NCBI RefSeq assembly: GCF_000346465.2
Contig: NC_034015.1
Location: 11,756,637 to 11,820,636 of the forward strand
DNA length: 64,000 bases
Origin: Prunus persica
Taxonomy: Eukaryota; Streptophyta; Magnoliopsida; Rosales; Rosaceae
Direction of reading: 5' to 3'
Shown here: one piece after another, positions 24,290 to 36,624 of the stretch
Numbering within the stretch: the first letter of the stretch is position 1
How the letters are laid out: each line of letters begins with the position of its first letter
Position numbers and translations under genes: made by a program
The notes under the pieces: model-generated
The model's database searches: none
Seen by the model: only the letters and a program-made list of their open reading frames with translations
What the model was told of the DNA's origin: nothing

Positions 24290-25115
24290 GTGTTTATTTT
24301 TTACACCTAACATGTGCACTATGCTACAATAGAAGAAATCAAAAGATGATCGAAGAAAGAGAGAGAGATAAATTATTGGAGAGAAGAACAAGATCAATCT
24401 GATATTGATCGAGTAAAATTTGTATCTTGTTACAATGCTTAAAGCTTAAGTAAGTACTTATATATATATATATATGCTAAGCTTAAATAAGTTGAGTAAC
24501 AAACTAACCTCCTAACTGAAATTTGGCAGGACTAAACTAATCTAATTGTACAAAAACTAATTTCTTAACTAATTATTAGGCAAATAAATTATTCTTATTG
24601 AGTGACGTGTGGGATCATATGAGCCCAACTTGTCAAATAAATTATAAAACACTATGTTAAAATTGCCTTGATAAAAATATAAATCAATTGATTTTCTGTC
24701 TTCACAAATGAAAAAATAATTATTTCAACCTCCAACTTCTCCTTGATGAAATTTCAATCAATTTCAACATGCATTAGTGTGGTGGTCATGTTGCACATGT
24801 GTTGTGTGCAATGTCAGTACCAATCTTATTATCGCAACATAGTCTTATAGCTTTCCCATACTTGAATCCCAAGTCTTTCAATAAGTTCATAAGCTAATAT
24901 GATTCACAAGCATCACGAGCCATACTTCTATACTCAGCCTCAACACTAGATTTTATAACGACCTGCTGTTTTTTCTTCTTCAAGTAATAAGATTATCATA
25001 TATAAAAAATGTAAAGCATTTACAAGTAGAATGCATATTCGTAACAGGAACCAGCCCAATTTGCATCAGTAAAGCCTTCACATCTACACGATGACGTTTG
25101 GAAAAAAATGAGTGA
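24290..25115 (-). pseudogene. Dead Ty1/copia fragment: RNase H end plus 3' LTR-like sequence
   Basis: In three reading frames the minus strand shows remnants typical of the copia pol C-terminus: GFTDANWAGS, then KSSVEAEYRSMARDACE, then CCDNKIGTDIAHN, then ENQLIYIF and KLGSYDP. Stops and frameshifts are frequent. After about 24620 the sequence becomes LTR-like up to about 24290. The 5' part of the element is absent. Confidence 0.75.
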
Positions 25116-26254
25116 GATTATTGTTGTTCTTGTTGGTATGTGGTACGTGCCTTCTTTACACATAACAACTCTCTCCATACAAATGACACATCACCAAGTA
25201 ATTATTGAGTGCGAGCAGCTGCCCCCAGTGGGCCTTTAGCTGCCTCGGTCCTACTCCTACGTACCTAATTCATATGGAAGCTAGCTAACAAACCTGTCAA
25301 ATGTAAAAACAAAGGGAAGAAGATGGTTAAAGGTAATTATGAATCTTCACCCCGTGCAATTCGTTTCATTATAGCATGAAAAGCTATACTTTATTCAAGC
25401 CTGCCTCATTACGGGCTGAAATTACACACGTATGTACGTATTTTAAAAAATAAAAATTTAGTTTTCTTTACGCTTCTAAAAAATAAAGTAAAATATATTT
25501 AAATTTAAAAAAAACGTAAAAGAGTCATTAAAAGATAGACATTAAACATTTTAGTATGAATGCCTCAATCCAAACTTTTATATATTCCAATCCCGTTTTA
25601 GTTTTGAGCATTTTAACGTGTAATGACGTAAGAAATTTGTAATTTAAATAATTAAGACTAATTACTCATATATTTCAATATCGTTTCCATTAACAAAACG
25701 TGCATAAAGAAGACTTATATTTTGGTGGTTTCGATTCGATTTTGGAGAAGTTTTAACAAACACAAGATGTTCATGAGCTGGTTTTTTGGTATTTGGAAAT
25801 AAAGGTTTAGGTAAAGTAGAATATTAAAATACACAAAGATTGTCTGACCAAGGAATTAAAAAAAATGGTGTCTTTTTTGTGTTCAACCCCAAAAAAGTAT
25901 AAATACAAAAAGAAACTAGAAAAAAAAAAATTTATGGGGTCAACACATGAGGCCAACCATCTTTCTCGATTATGTTAGAGGAGAAGGAGATGTCAACCAT
26001 CTCTCCTTTCTACATAAAGTCTCATTTTAAAATAATTAATGGCAAGTTGTTGTAGTTTGAGTAAGAAATATTGTATATGCGTGCCTTCAATGTTTGATTA
26101 AGAATCTTTAATAAAGGTTGGATGGAATAATTAATAATGATGGCTGCAGATTAAATTAATAATGACAACTTAATATATTAGCTGCCATTATGAATTATGT
26201 TGGGTGAGTGTGTGTTCAAAAATTATTCCGTAGGTGAAATATAAAATGCACTAA

Positions 26255-26416
26255 TGACATGTTTATTAATTAATAATTGAATTAGGAGGAATTGAATTGA
26301 GGATGAGTTGGATTGAGGAGATTAGATTTCGGATTCCTATTAAAGTTGTTTACTAAACCATATAGAATTGGGGTAGGAGTGATACTAATTACTAAAATGT
26401 CCAATAAACTTTGTTG
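26255..26416 (+). mobile_element. PIF/Harbinger-like MITE, truncated copy
   Basis: It starts TGACATGTTTA directly after TAA, like the complete relative at 58111-58585, and stays alignable for about 160 bp (GGAGGAATTGA, then AGATTTCGGATTCCTATT, then ACTAATTACTAAAATGTCC). The matching right end is missing; a solo LTR begins at 26417. Confidence 0.6.
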
Positions 26417-26611
26417 TGTTGAAGAATATAAGTCCCACATCTGAAACTTGACTAAATAAAATAAAATATATAAAAAATTATTCCACTACTAATATCACCT
26501 AGACCTTTTGTGATAAAATCTCATACCTACTAAGCTTTATAGGTGGTTATGTTGAAGACAATATCGCTATTGTTAATAGGGGGTTGCTGACCCACTCTCT
26601 AAAATTTAACA
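26417..26611 (+). mobile_element. Solo LTR of a small (TRIM-like) retroelement
   Basis: It starts TGTTGAAG and ends TTAACA. Flanks are TGTTG (26412-26416) and TGTTA (26612-26616), a near-perfect 5-bp duplication. It is closely related to the copy at 32369-32563 in RMC1 intron 5, which shares the TCCACTACTAATA and AGACCTTTTGTGATAAAA-like blocks. Confidence 0.7.
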
Positions 26612-27590
26612 TGTTAGTTATATATGACTTCCACATTAAATTTCTTTATGGTTTCAATGAAAGGCTTTGTAATGGCATTGTTCTATCTACTCCCAAAAGC
26701 CTGTCCAGTGTCAACCAACCACTCATTGAAACTAAAGTTTTTCTTTTTTTTTTTTCCTGGGAATGCTTTGCATTTTCTTTTCTTTTTTAAAAAATGTTTA
26801 ATATTTTGTTCTCTTTCCCATCATAGGATTCTTATTAAACTATGTTCCATCATTTCATGCACCCAAAAAAAGCCAAAATCAGAAAGCAGCATCCAACTTT
26901 TGCTTTTCTCCTCTAGGAAGGAGCTTCATTTAATTTTTTGTTGGAAGCTCTACTTCATCTTCATGTTGGGCCAAAACATAAATTTACGACCTATGAAAGA
27001 GCTGTCCTTTTATTTTGTGTTGAAAGCTCCACTTCCTCTACCTCATGGTGGCCAATTTGGAAAAAAAGAGAGAGTATTTTCACGAATGATAGAGTATCGG
27101 ATGTCTGATTAGAGACATATACAAAGTGAAAAAATAAATGATCTTAACCACTTGAGCTCAAAATCCGTTACTTAATTTTAAGTCATGTTAATCAGTACCG
27201 ATCGATCGGCTTGAGGTCCGCTATACCGGATCGGGTAGTACTAGTAGGAACCACTTGTAAATACACGAAGGGTTGAGCAACTGTACAAGTGCGGTGGGCT
27301 GGAGCAATGGGCCAGTTGATGATGCTCTAACCAAAGGCCCACCTAATTCCAGCTAAAGATTATAGCGATGCAGCCCACCGACCACGTGGCAGTCGACTGG
27401 GCCGCCTGTGATGCACTGTCCATGAACCAACAGTGAATCAGCACAACAAACCGGCAGTTCGTTGACGCCTGACACGACTGTTAGGTTGTTCGGTACCTTC
27501 CTTCCCGTTCCTAAAACACAGTCACAGTCCGAGTCTCTGAGATCTTCGCCTTCTCTGTTAATCGTCCGCACAATCACCCAAAAACTCCCG

Positions 27591-27845
27591 ATGGTCAATT
27601 TACCAGGTAACTTCTTTTCCCTCCTCCTTTTTCTTCCTCTTCTTGTGAAATTTTGCGTAAATTGGAAAAATCAATTAGAACGAAGTGAATTTAGGGTTTA
27701 ATTGAGGATTTCGAATTATTGATTAATGTTATTTAGTAAATTGTTAGCTCAGCTCGTGCATTTTCAATGCTTCGAGTTTTTCTTTTTCTTTTTTGTTTTT
27801 CGTATTATCAATCGTGTTTAATTTTTCGCAGTACTGTGGATATGA
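27591..27845 (+). CDS. 9-codon uORF overlapping the next start codon
   Basis: ATG at 27591 reads MVNLP in the first leader exon, which ends at 27606 (donor GT at 27607). After splicing to the acceptor at 27831 it continues VLWI and stops at TGA 27843-27845. That stop overlaps the start ATG at 27842 of the Cx9C ORF as ATGA, an arrangement that allows termination-reinitiation. It depends on the splice model and on a transcription start upstream of 27591. The peptide is too short to judge by homology. Confidence 0.45.
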
Positions 27846-28808
27846 AAGAGAGGAACTCTACATCCACGCTTAAACGCATTTTAGTGACTTGTGCAGCACA
27901 GGTTCGTACTTGTCTCTGTCTTTTGGTCAATTTTGATTAAATTGTATACGGGAATGAATTTTGATGTATTTTCTTTTTTTGGTCTGAGAATAAATTTTGA
28001 TCCAAGAAGGTGTATTTTGCATGTTCTTTGATGTTTTTGTGGTCGAGTTGTTGATTGGGGATATTTGATTTAAGTTTACGATAGCAAGAGATTGGGAGGA
28101 GCTGTACAATGACTTGTACCTGGGAATTTAAACAAGGTTTTAAATTTGGGTCGAGAAGATGTGGCCTTAGGTTTTTGGATCCGTGGGAAGTTTCTGTGTA
28201 ATCCGATTAAATGAAATTGTTAAAGAATAGAGTATGATATATAATTTAAAATGTTAATATTATGTAGAGTTCTACTTAATTGGATCAAACGGAATTGTTA
28301 AAGAGTGGACTATAGACTGGAGAGATTATGTTGTGGAATCGAATAAGTAATTTTAATGTTGCATAGATGTATTCTTATCATGGGGACTATGGGGAGATAT
28401 TGGTGAAGGTAGAAATTGAGTTACTGAACTTTGACATCATGTTCATTAGAAGAAGACAGAATATGTGTATAATACACTATTTCGTTCTTTGGTTATTATG
28501 TATATGTGAAAAAAATAAAATTATGCAGATGGTTTAAACGATATTCTCTAGGAGCTGCCCATAGACAAAACCTTGGAATCTGCACGGCACATTGTGCATA
28601 ATTTAAAATTGATCTCTTCCTTGTAGGCAAAAGAATATGGGGGTTGTGTTGCAGCAAAGGTTCCACAAGTTGAACGTGATATGTGCTTGAAAGAATTTCT
28701 TGCATTAAAGAGTTGCATGCAAAACGTGGTACGATTTCATAATTAATGGTAGATATGTCAGTGTATGGCAGCTTTGTATTTGTCATGTTCTAGGAAAATG
28801 GCTTTTGA
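27842..28808 (+). CDS. Twin-Cx9C mitochondrial protein, NDUFAF8-like, 58 aa
   Basis: Three exons, 27842-27901, 28627-28728 and 28794-28808, join in phase 0 with GT-AG borders and end in TGA. The protein has two exact C-x9-C motifs: one beginning CAAQAKEYGGC and one beginning CLKEFLALKSC. This CHCH layout is imported by the MIA40 relay into the mitochondrial intermembrane space. The KEYGGCVA / CLKEFLALK wording matches plant relatives of NDUFAF8, a complex I assembly factor. The first exon of the transcript is untranslated (to 27606). Only 302 bp separate its stop from the RMC1 start, with another leader intron between (28909-29032), so the ORF probably lies on the RMC1 transcript. The short last exon (ENGF) is the least certain part. 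Confidence 0.8.
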
Positions 28809-29110
28809 GTCTGCTTTTTTGCTTCTAAATAGCTGCGAGGAAAGGCTTGAACCGGCAAGCGTGATTCTTCAGTGCTTGGACACAGTAGTTGGAACTGTTC
28901 TAAAAAAGGTTCTTCATTTATCTAAAAAAGTCTTGTTAACTTTCTTACTGTTCCACTAACCTGATCCTTTGGAGTATCTGTTCTTCATGTTTTTCTTTGT
29001 CTATCCTTATTATTTTTTGTTTTGTTTTATAGCATTGAGGCTGGTTTAGGATTATCAGCAGCAGTACTTGCTAAACCCTGCAATAACTCTTCAAAAGTCT
29101 GAAAATCAAG
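28809..29110 (+). other. Spacer between Cx9C ORF and RMC1 ORF, with probable leader intron
   Basis: The probable donor is AAAAAAG|GTTC (intron from 28909) and the acceptor is TTTTATAG|CATTG (exon from 29033). No polyadenylation or promoter element is evident in these 302 bp. If spliced, the two ORFs are about 178 nt apart on the mRNA. Confidence 0.5.
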
Positions 29111-32100
29111 ATGTCTGGAAAAGCATCAAGTTCACAGTCTAGTATTGGTTTGAGTGGGTCTGGTGCTCTTTCACATGTTTATATTCCATATCTGCCCCTA
29201 AGATGCAGTGTAGCTGGATCAAGGGGTTTATTTTATGATGATGGCAATAAGCTGCTGCTTTCCCCAACATCAGATCAGGTAATATGATATTTGTACTTCA
29301 ATGTTTCCAATTCTTTAAGTCTTCCATTCCAATTTGATCTGAATGGTGTTTTTTCTGTTTTTGTTCTATTTAGGTCTTCTGTTGGAAAACTGTTCCTTTT
29401 GATCCTGTGGTTACTCCTACCTCTGATTCAATTAGTGAAGGGCCCATCTTATCCATTCGATATTCGTTAGATGCAAAGTTTATAGCAGTCCAAAGATCTG
29501 ATCATGAGATACAGTTTTGGGATAGAGGAAGTGGGGAAACTTTTAGTCAGAGGTGCAAGTCAGAGTCAGAGAGCATACTGGGATTTTTTTGGACAGATTG
29601 TCCAATGTGTGATATTGTATTTGTAAAGACCAGGTAAGGATATGTTTTTCCACATGTTTAATATGAATATTGAAGAATGAATTGTATTACTTGAATTGTG
29701 TATTTATTTGTATATCCTGTATCTATTAAGTTTTTGGTTGGATTTGTAGCAAAAAAAAAATTTAAATGTAAAAGGGCTTAGTTTGCCATCATACTCTGTG
29801 AACCACAGATATTCCCAAAAATTTAGATATGGACTGTCAGATATGGATGCACCCCCGCAAGGCTGCATACATATCCAATACTCCAAATGCGTATTGCTTA
29901 ATGTTGGTGGCTTTGAAATTTGGATACGGTAAGGATAGGCAACCAATATGCATAGTATTCAGTCAGGATACAGCCGAGATACGGGAATGAGTTATTTTGC
30001 AACTTTTGTCTATAATGCTGGATTTTCTGTTATTTATTTATTTTGTATTTGGTAATTGATGAAACATTAACGCTATGAATGAAAAAGGAATCAATTTATA
30101 TGATTCGTATATCTTCTGCATTTCATTGGCGTATTGTTGCCATATATGTATCCTAGTTTTTTTAAAATTTGCTGTATCACTGTATCGGTTGCACCCTGCA
30201 TCCATATATGTGCAACATAGTCTTATCCATCTGTTCACTTGAACTTGGATCATTGATATATCGAATTGGCATATATTATTTGAGAGAAAATTATAGTATC
30301 CTGATGACTGGAAGGTCATTCATGGTTTTGGTTCTGCTTCAGCCATCACAACAATTTTTGTCATGATCATGTCATGCAGATCGATCATACCTTAGTAGTT
30401 TACCCAGTTGTGAGGACAAGTAAACTAGTTAAAGACCACTTATTTATAGACGTCCAGGGATGCAATTGTTTTTGTTAAGCACATAGGAACCATTTAAAAC
30501 AAACTGGGTGCTGTTGCCAAAATGTACTTTTGTGGTGCTGATATCTGCTGTAAGTCTAGGAAGCTTCATACATAAAGAGGAAAGTTATGATATATATATA
30601 TACATACATGATAGGCAAACCTAATATTTCTAAATTGATTATTGAGGGCCACTAAAATGTTGACGGTTAGGATCATATCTGGACCTCTTCCCCTAGGATC
30701 CTGTGTTAAGTAGGACCAACACTCGGTAAGTGGGCTCTGATAGTTTGGAGGTGAAGGATTGTTTTGATGCAAGCAGAGAGAGCAGGTTATTGTTATGGCC
30801 AGTCTTCTCTCCACTTGTGTCACATGATAAAGGAGGTCTGTTCTTGAGAAGTTAAACTGTTACTTTTCAAGTAGCATTATTAACCAAGTGGCAGTGTCCT
30901 TAAAGAGATTACAATTGGGTCATTTCTGGGGTTTTTTTAAAATTTTAAATGACTCTTTTTTGAGATGTTATTTGGTTGCAATTGCTTTTTTCAAACTCAA
31001 AGCGTGCGTTCATTATGGGATAGAATGCGCTCCATTTTGTTACATAGTTAGGAAGCTTTGTCTTTGTTGTGGCTCCATGCAAAGGATTTTTAGGTGGAGG
31101 GTGGGGTGTGGGATCTGGTGTTGTACCAAAGCTTGAGTTAAGAGGGATAGGATATCTGAGCATGTTTTGTGAAAAGTTTCAAAATCTTTACAATAACATT
31201 TTTTGTTACTCTTTTCTTTGTTTCAACCGCATTCTTTTGCGCCAAGGTTTTGCCTTTCTTTCATTTTGCTAAAATGGAGTTCAATCTCAGTGGGCTGGAC
31301 TTGTTTGCTTACAATTCTGAGTCAAGATCACTCCAATTGGTTGAGACAAGGAAATTACATGTGAGTTGGTATGTTTACACACATGAAAGTCGCTTGGTTC
31401 TTCTTGCTTCAGGAATGCAGTGCAAAATCTTCAATGGTTTTCAGGTATGTGTAGCACTCATTATGTTAATGTTTTTCTTTTTTAAGCCTTTCAGTTTCTT
31501 CTTTTGTTGTAAATTACTTCTATGAACTATTGCTGTTGTAATACACAGGAAAGTATTTATTTATTTTTTTCCATTGTTAAAGAAAAGTGGAAGAATTTCC
31601 TTTTTTTTTTTTTTCATTTTTGGACTATATGGTTTTAGGAAGTTGAATTGCTTTTCCTAGTTAGCACTCATCAACTTGCAATGTTTACTTTCTTAATGCA
31701 AAATACAGCAGTGATTATACTGTTACCATCTTTTTGATGCCCTTGTAGTTCATACAATTATATGCAAGCAATTGATATGGTCATTATGATAATTTTCCTC
31801 TGTGCTTTGCATTGCTGAAAAGTATTTTATAGATTGAACTAAGAATCATTTCATAGTTTCTGGAACAAAATGTTTGATTCTTTCTGCTTGAAACATCTGT
31901 TAGTGTGGCTTCTCATGTAGTCCTGATATAATTATTTTGCTTAACATGATTATTGATATATTTGCATGTATGCCATTCAGTGCGCTCTATTATTTTAGTC
32001 TTGACAGATTTGCTACTTCGTCTGGGTAGCTCTCATCTGCAGGGATTATTCGTCTGCCAAAGTTTGAGATGGCAATGGCTAAATCTGAGGCTAACAATAA

Positions 32101-35100
32101 ACCTGTCCTTGCTGCTGAAGATATTTTTATAGCCACTATGTAGGTTCCTCTTGTAGTTTTCTTTTTGCTAGATTTAATTTGCCAACCAAAATCAAGGCTT
32201 ACATATTGTCTTTCATTGTTCAGCTATGGTAGAATATACTGCCTGCAAGTTGATAGGATTGCAATGCTCCTCCATTCTTATAGGTTTTACCGTGATGTGG
32301 TTGTACAACAGGTAAATTTTGTGATCAAACTGTCTATTAGAATCTTTTGATCCACCTTAAGTTGAAATTGTTGAAGAATGTAAAAACATTAGAAACTTGA
32401 CAAAATAAAATACAATATTTAAGTGAGTGGTTCCACTACTAATAACACAGAGGTCTTTTGTGATAAAAACCCACACCTGCTGGGCTTTGCAGGTGGTTAA
32501 GTTGGGAACAAAATCGGTGTTGGTAGTAGTGGGCCGCTGGTCCCTTTCCCTGAAATCTTAACAGAAATGTCAACCAATTGGCCACAGGCTATGTAGCATG
32601 GATATGTTATCCGAGGGTCTTTAATTCATATTGTACTGATACATCTCAGATACTCCAAGATATCTTGGACCTTTTCCATTTTGTTTTTCTTGATAAGTAT
32701 TTTAGTGTCTATTTTATTGGTATTTGAATTAAGGATGCTTGCATGACTAAATTACTTGAGGAACATGCATGGGTACGAATTTAAATTGATGAAGAGACAA
32801 ATTACATGAGTGTAGACTGTCAATCCTAAAAAATCCTGCTTTATATTATTTCCCATTGGTTATCTTCATGTTTATGCTTCTTGTATACTTGGGGTTGGCC
32901 TCCTTGTCAATATATATTTTTTTACTCACACTTCTCAACTATCAGCGTAAATAAATAAAAGGGGCCTATAGCTCTTGGATTGATGGATTTGAAAAGATTT
33001 TTCTTGCTAATTTTGGATCTCATTGTTGGGTTATTGGAGTTAACTCCTGTAAAATATGGGGGGATTGATGTTTGTGACAGAGAATTTTGGTGGTTTTATG
33101 AGTAAATCATGGCTTCGTGTGATCACTACAGTTTCAGTGCATTTATGTGTACACCTTGGCTTCATGCGGTCACTTTACACCTTGGCTTCATGCGGTCACT
33201 TTTCACATTTACTCAGGTGTATACTTATTCTATGCAAATGATGTTTGTATATACTTTGCAGGGTTCTTTGCCAATTTATTCAAGCAAGGTTGCTGTGAGT
33301 GTGGTTGATAATGTACTGCTTGTGCATCAAGTGGATGCGAAGGTTGTTATACTGTATGATATATTTGCAGATTCTCGGGCACCCATATCGGCCCCACTTC
33401 CTCTACTATTCAGGGGTTTCCCCAGGTCCAATTCTTCTTCCCTGCGACCGAATAGGGAAGATACTGAAAGTTCAGAAGTTAATGTTATGAGTGACCATGA
33501 AGCAATCGTCTATGGAGATGACTGGAGTTTTCTTGTTCCTGACCTCATATGTGATGTTGTTAATCAACTTTTGTGGAAGATTCATTTAGATTTGGAGGCA
33601 AGCCTTTTCATTTTCATTTGCATAATTTGTTAGTATGATTGTTCTGCTGGCATTAATTGTGAATGAGAAAAGTAAATCTTTTCTTGCATAATCCCTCTTT
33701 CTCTCTTGCTGTAGGCAATTTCTGCCAGTAGCTCAGAAGTACCATCAGTACTTGAATTCTTGCAGCGGCGGAAGTTGGAAGCCAATAAGGTAGAATTTAT
33801 TATTTGTTTCTTGGTATGCTCATTATTTACTTGATTTTTCTTTCTTTTTTGTAAGGGACAACTGCTTAGAGCATGCAATTTAATGATTTTTTTTTTTTAG
33901 AATCTTTTTTGGGTCGCTCATTTTGCAAAACCAGTTCCCCATCTAAGATGCGGTTAAACCTTTATGATCTGTAATGTCTAGTGGAGTGGTTTCGCGTTCT
34001 TATTGGCGATAACTTTATTCCATTTCCTTTTCAGGCTAAACAATTGTGCTTGTCAATAGCGCGTACTGTTATTCTAGAACGGAGACCTGTGTCTACAGTT
34101 TCCCGGGCAATAGATGTTTTAGTTTCTTCCTACTCCCACTCTGTTAAGACAGGCACCTATATTAAGGGGATAAAGTCTGGAAAAACATCACCTTCTATTG
34201 TGCCACAGACGAGTGCCCCTAGGTCCAGTGCTGATGTATCTGCAAGTAGAGTGGATGCAGTTGGAAAATCCATTAAACATGAATCTGCGGCTGGAGTGGA
34301 CAGTGAATCGCCGAATAGATTTTTAAACTTTTCAGATTCCGACTCTGAGGATATTGCAAGCTTTGAACCCCCAAGGACCACTTCAAATAACGTTCAATTG
34401 TTTGATGGTAAATTGGCCAGGGGGAAATTAACGGGTGCTGAAACTTCTGGTGGTGAAGTTCGGTCTTCTTCTCTCAGATCGGGCAACAGCCCATTGGATG
34501 CTAATGTTTTGGAGCAGCAAGAGTCCCAACCTACCTCTCCAGTAATTTCATCTGATGAAATGTACAGTTTTGTGTTTGCTCCTGTTGAGGAAGAGATGAT
34601 TGGAGAACCTTCTTACTTGGTTGCCATCATTGTTGAGTTTCTTCGCAGGTATGGCATATATTTATGAACCTTTAAATGATCGGGGCCTTGAAAGCAAAGT
34701 CATGCTGGGTATTTATTCTCTGTCATATACACTTTTAGCGAGGCTCATCATGAATTTGCACAATCTTGCCCTTGTATCTGAGCGAGAGCGTAGCATGTTA
34801 ACCTAGGTTATTGTTTCAGTTAATATGTGTAACTTGCATTTGATTGTACTCCACCTGGTGTTTGACCAATTGGTTGATTGTTTCTGAAATAGGTTGATGT
34901 TGTATAACTGTTAAATGGCCTGGAAAGGCACACATCATATAAATATGTGTAAAAAGTTTTTAATGGATAATGAAGATCCTAAGAAGACTTTTTCTTTCTT
35001 TCTTCTTTTCCCCTGGCTTGAGGTAGATTTATTCTTTAACTATTATTGCTCTTTTGGCAGACTTGATTGTTGGATATTGAAACCATAGTTTCATCCCTCT

Positions 35101-36624
35101 TGTTCTTCGTCTTCTAGCTCCTCCAACTCTTTTTTCACTCTCTCTATATTCTCTTTTCCCTAGTGGTCGCACATCAGTTTGTCAAGTATTTTCACGAATA
35201 CTTCTATTAATAATTAAAACTTGTTCAACTTCATAAGTTATAAATTTACAAAAGTCTAAGAATAACTTCAAAATATTATAGAAAAAAAAGATAAGAAAAC
35301 ATTAATGCCTTATGAACCAGGTTGATATCAAGCTCTGATTTGCTGGCTTGGTTCAGCCTGATGTGCTAGCTTACCTGGACCAAAACCAGCTTTAAAAATG
35401 TCTGAAAAATATTAGTTCTCCTGTGATGGATGTGAAATTAAGTACTTCATATTTGAAAGAATTAGGGAAGATCATGGTTCTTAACTTTATTAATTTGTTA
35501 TTATTTTGCAGCGCTAATTTGGAAAAGGTTGAAGTCCATCCTAATCTCTATGTCCTGACCATACAATTACTTTCACGCAGTGAGCGATATGCAGAACTTG
35601 GGCAGTTTGTCTTAAACAAGGTATCTGAACACATGCCTATTAGAAATGTGTGCTTGCAAGTTGCAACAGTGTGCTGTTTATGCTTGATCTGATGTTCACT
35701 GTGAAAACTGTTTCATAACAGATTCTTGAACCTTCTAGAGAAGTAGCAATGCAACTCCTAGAGTCTGGCCGTCAGCACTCCCTAACAAGGAAGTTGGGTT
35801 TAGATATGCTGAGGCAGCTTTCTTTACATCATGACTATGTACTGTTACTAGTGCAAGATGGATATTACCTTGAAGCATTACGCTATGCACGGAAATACAA
35901 GGTAATTCCCACCTTGGAATCCGAGGAAAGAAAGGATTTATGTATATATTGTCACTCTAATTGCCGTACATTTTCTGTTAGTTTTGCATTTCACTTTATT
36001 TTTGCTGGCTGTTGCTGTTCTGTCCACTCCCTAGCTCAGCCTCATGCTGCGGAGACTGCTAAACCTATTATGCTGTGTTTAGTGATTGATGTCACAAAGT
36101 TTCCCCTATTTGGACCAGTAGAAAGCTGATATGCTTCCTTGAAAATATATGAAGATGTTATCGACATTGCTGCATCATTTTCGGCACTCTATACCCTTTT
36201 TTCCTTTTATTTTTCACTTATTGCATCTTTCAATGTTTTTCTAATGCTTTAGGATGTGTTTATCTATATTTATTGCATCTTTCAATGTTTTTCTAATGCT
36301 TTAGGATGTGTTTATCTATATAGCAATTCTTTGATGAAATTCTTTCCGTGCCAAATTCTTTTCCTGACGATATTATGTTGAAGGAAAAGGTATTAATTTT
36401 CTCACACTATTTCAGCATGCCTAATACTGTATTTGTAAAAATTTCAGGTCAGTACCGTACGATCTTCATTGTTTCTTGAGGCAGCATTTACTTCCAATGA
36501 CTTGCAACATTTAGCTGCAGTCCTTAGATTCTTTTCGGATTTCATTCCTGGATTCAGAGACACATCAGATCACGACACTTACTACCGCATTCTCAACGAG
36601 AGAAACTCATCCATTGCTGCTTGA
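29111..36624 (+). CDS. RMC1: RMC1/Mic1 (regulator of MON1-CCZ1), 11 exons, 756 aa
   Basis: Homologue of RMC1 (C18orf8/Mic1), a subunit of the MON1-CCZ1 complex that activates RAB7 in late endosome-to-vacuole traffic. Exons: 29111-29278, 29374-29633, 31291-31444, 32030-32139, 32224-32311, 33262-33597, 33715-33789, 34035-34648, 35512-35620, 35722-35901, 36448-36624. All phases close. The N-terminal half is a WD-like propeller (GSRGLFYDDGNKLLLSPTSD near residue 38; HEIQFWDRGSGE). A Ser-rich linker lies in exon 8. The C-terminal Mic1 domain includes HPNLYVLTIQLLSRSERYA and LLVQDGYYLEALRYARKYK. Intron 6 starts with GC (33598), a GC-AG intron. Intron 5 holds a solo LTR. The ORF is preceded on the same strand by the twin-Cx9C ORF. 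Confidence 0.93.
32369..32563 (+). mobile_element. Solo LTR in RMC1 intron 5
   Basis: Runs from TGTTGAAG to TTAACA, 195 bp, with an exact 5-bp duplication GAAAT on both sides (32364-32368 and 32564-32568). It is the same family as 26417-26611. Confidence 0.85.
33160..33215 (+). repeat. Short tandem repeat in RMC1 intron 5
   Basis: A unit of about 26 bp (ACCTTGGCTTCATGCGGTCA plus a short T-rich tail) occurs twice in tandem, with a third diverged partial copy upstream near 33108-33125. Confidence 0.6.
36218..36321 (+). repeat. Two tandem 52-bp units in RMC1 intron 10
   Basis: Units 36218-36269 and 36270-36321 are essentially identical (starting TTATTGCATCTTTC, ending TTATCTATAT). Each contains CTTTAG, an acceptor-like string. 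They lie directly upstream of a possible cassette exon at 36324-36389. Confidence 0.8.

Larger units (their letters stand above)
25116..27479. other. Intergenic, AT-rich, with MITE fragment and solo LTR
   Basis: Apart from the elements listed at 26255-26416 and 26417-26611, I see only AT-rich sequence and no supportable ORF. The part next to 27480 should hold the promoter of the plus-strand RMC1 unit. A clear TATA box is not evident. Confidence 0.5.

Noticed and set aside
28765..28959. 64-codon ORF overlapping the last exon of the Cx9C gene
   Set aside because: It is out of frame with the Cx9C protein and crosses a probable splice donor; no family signal.
34600..34806. 68-codon ORF after RMC1 exon 8
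   Set aside because: Reads through the donor at 34649 into the intron in another frame.
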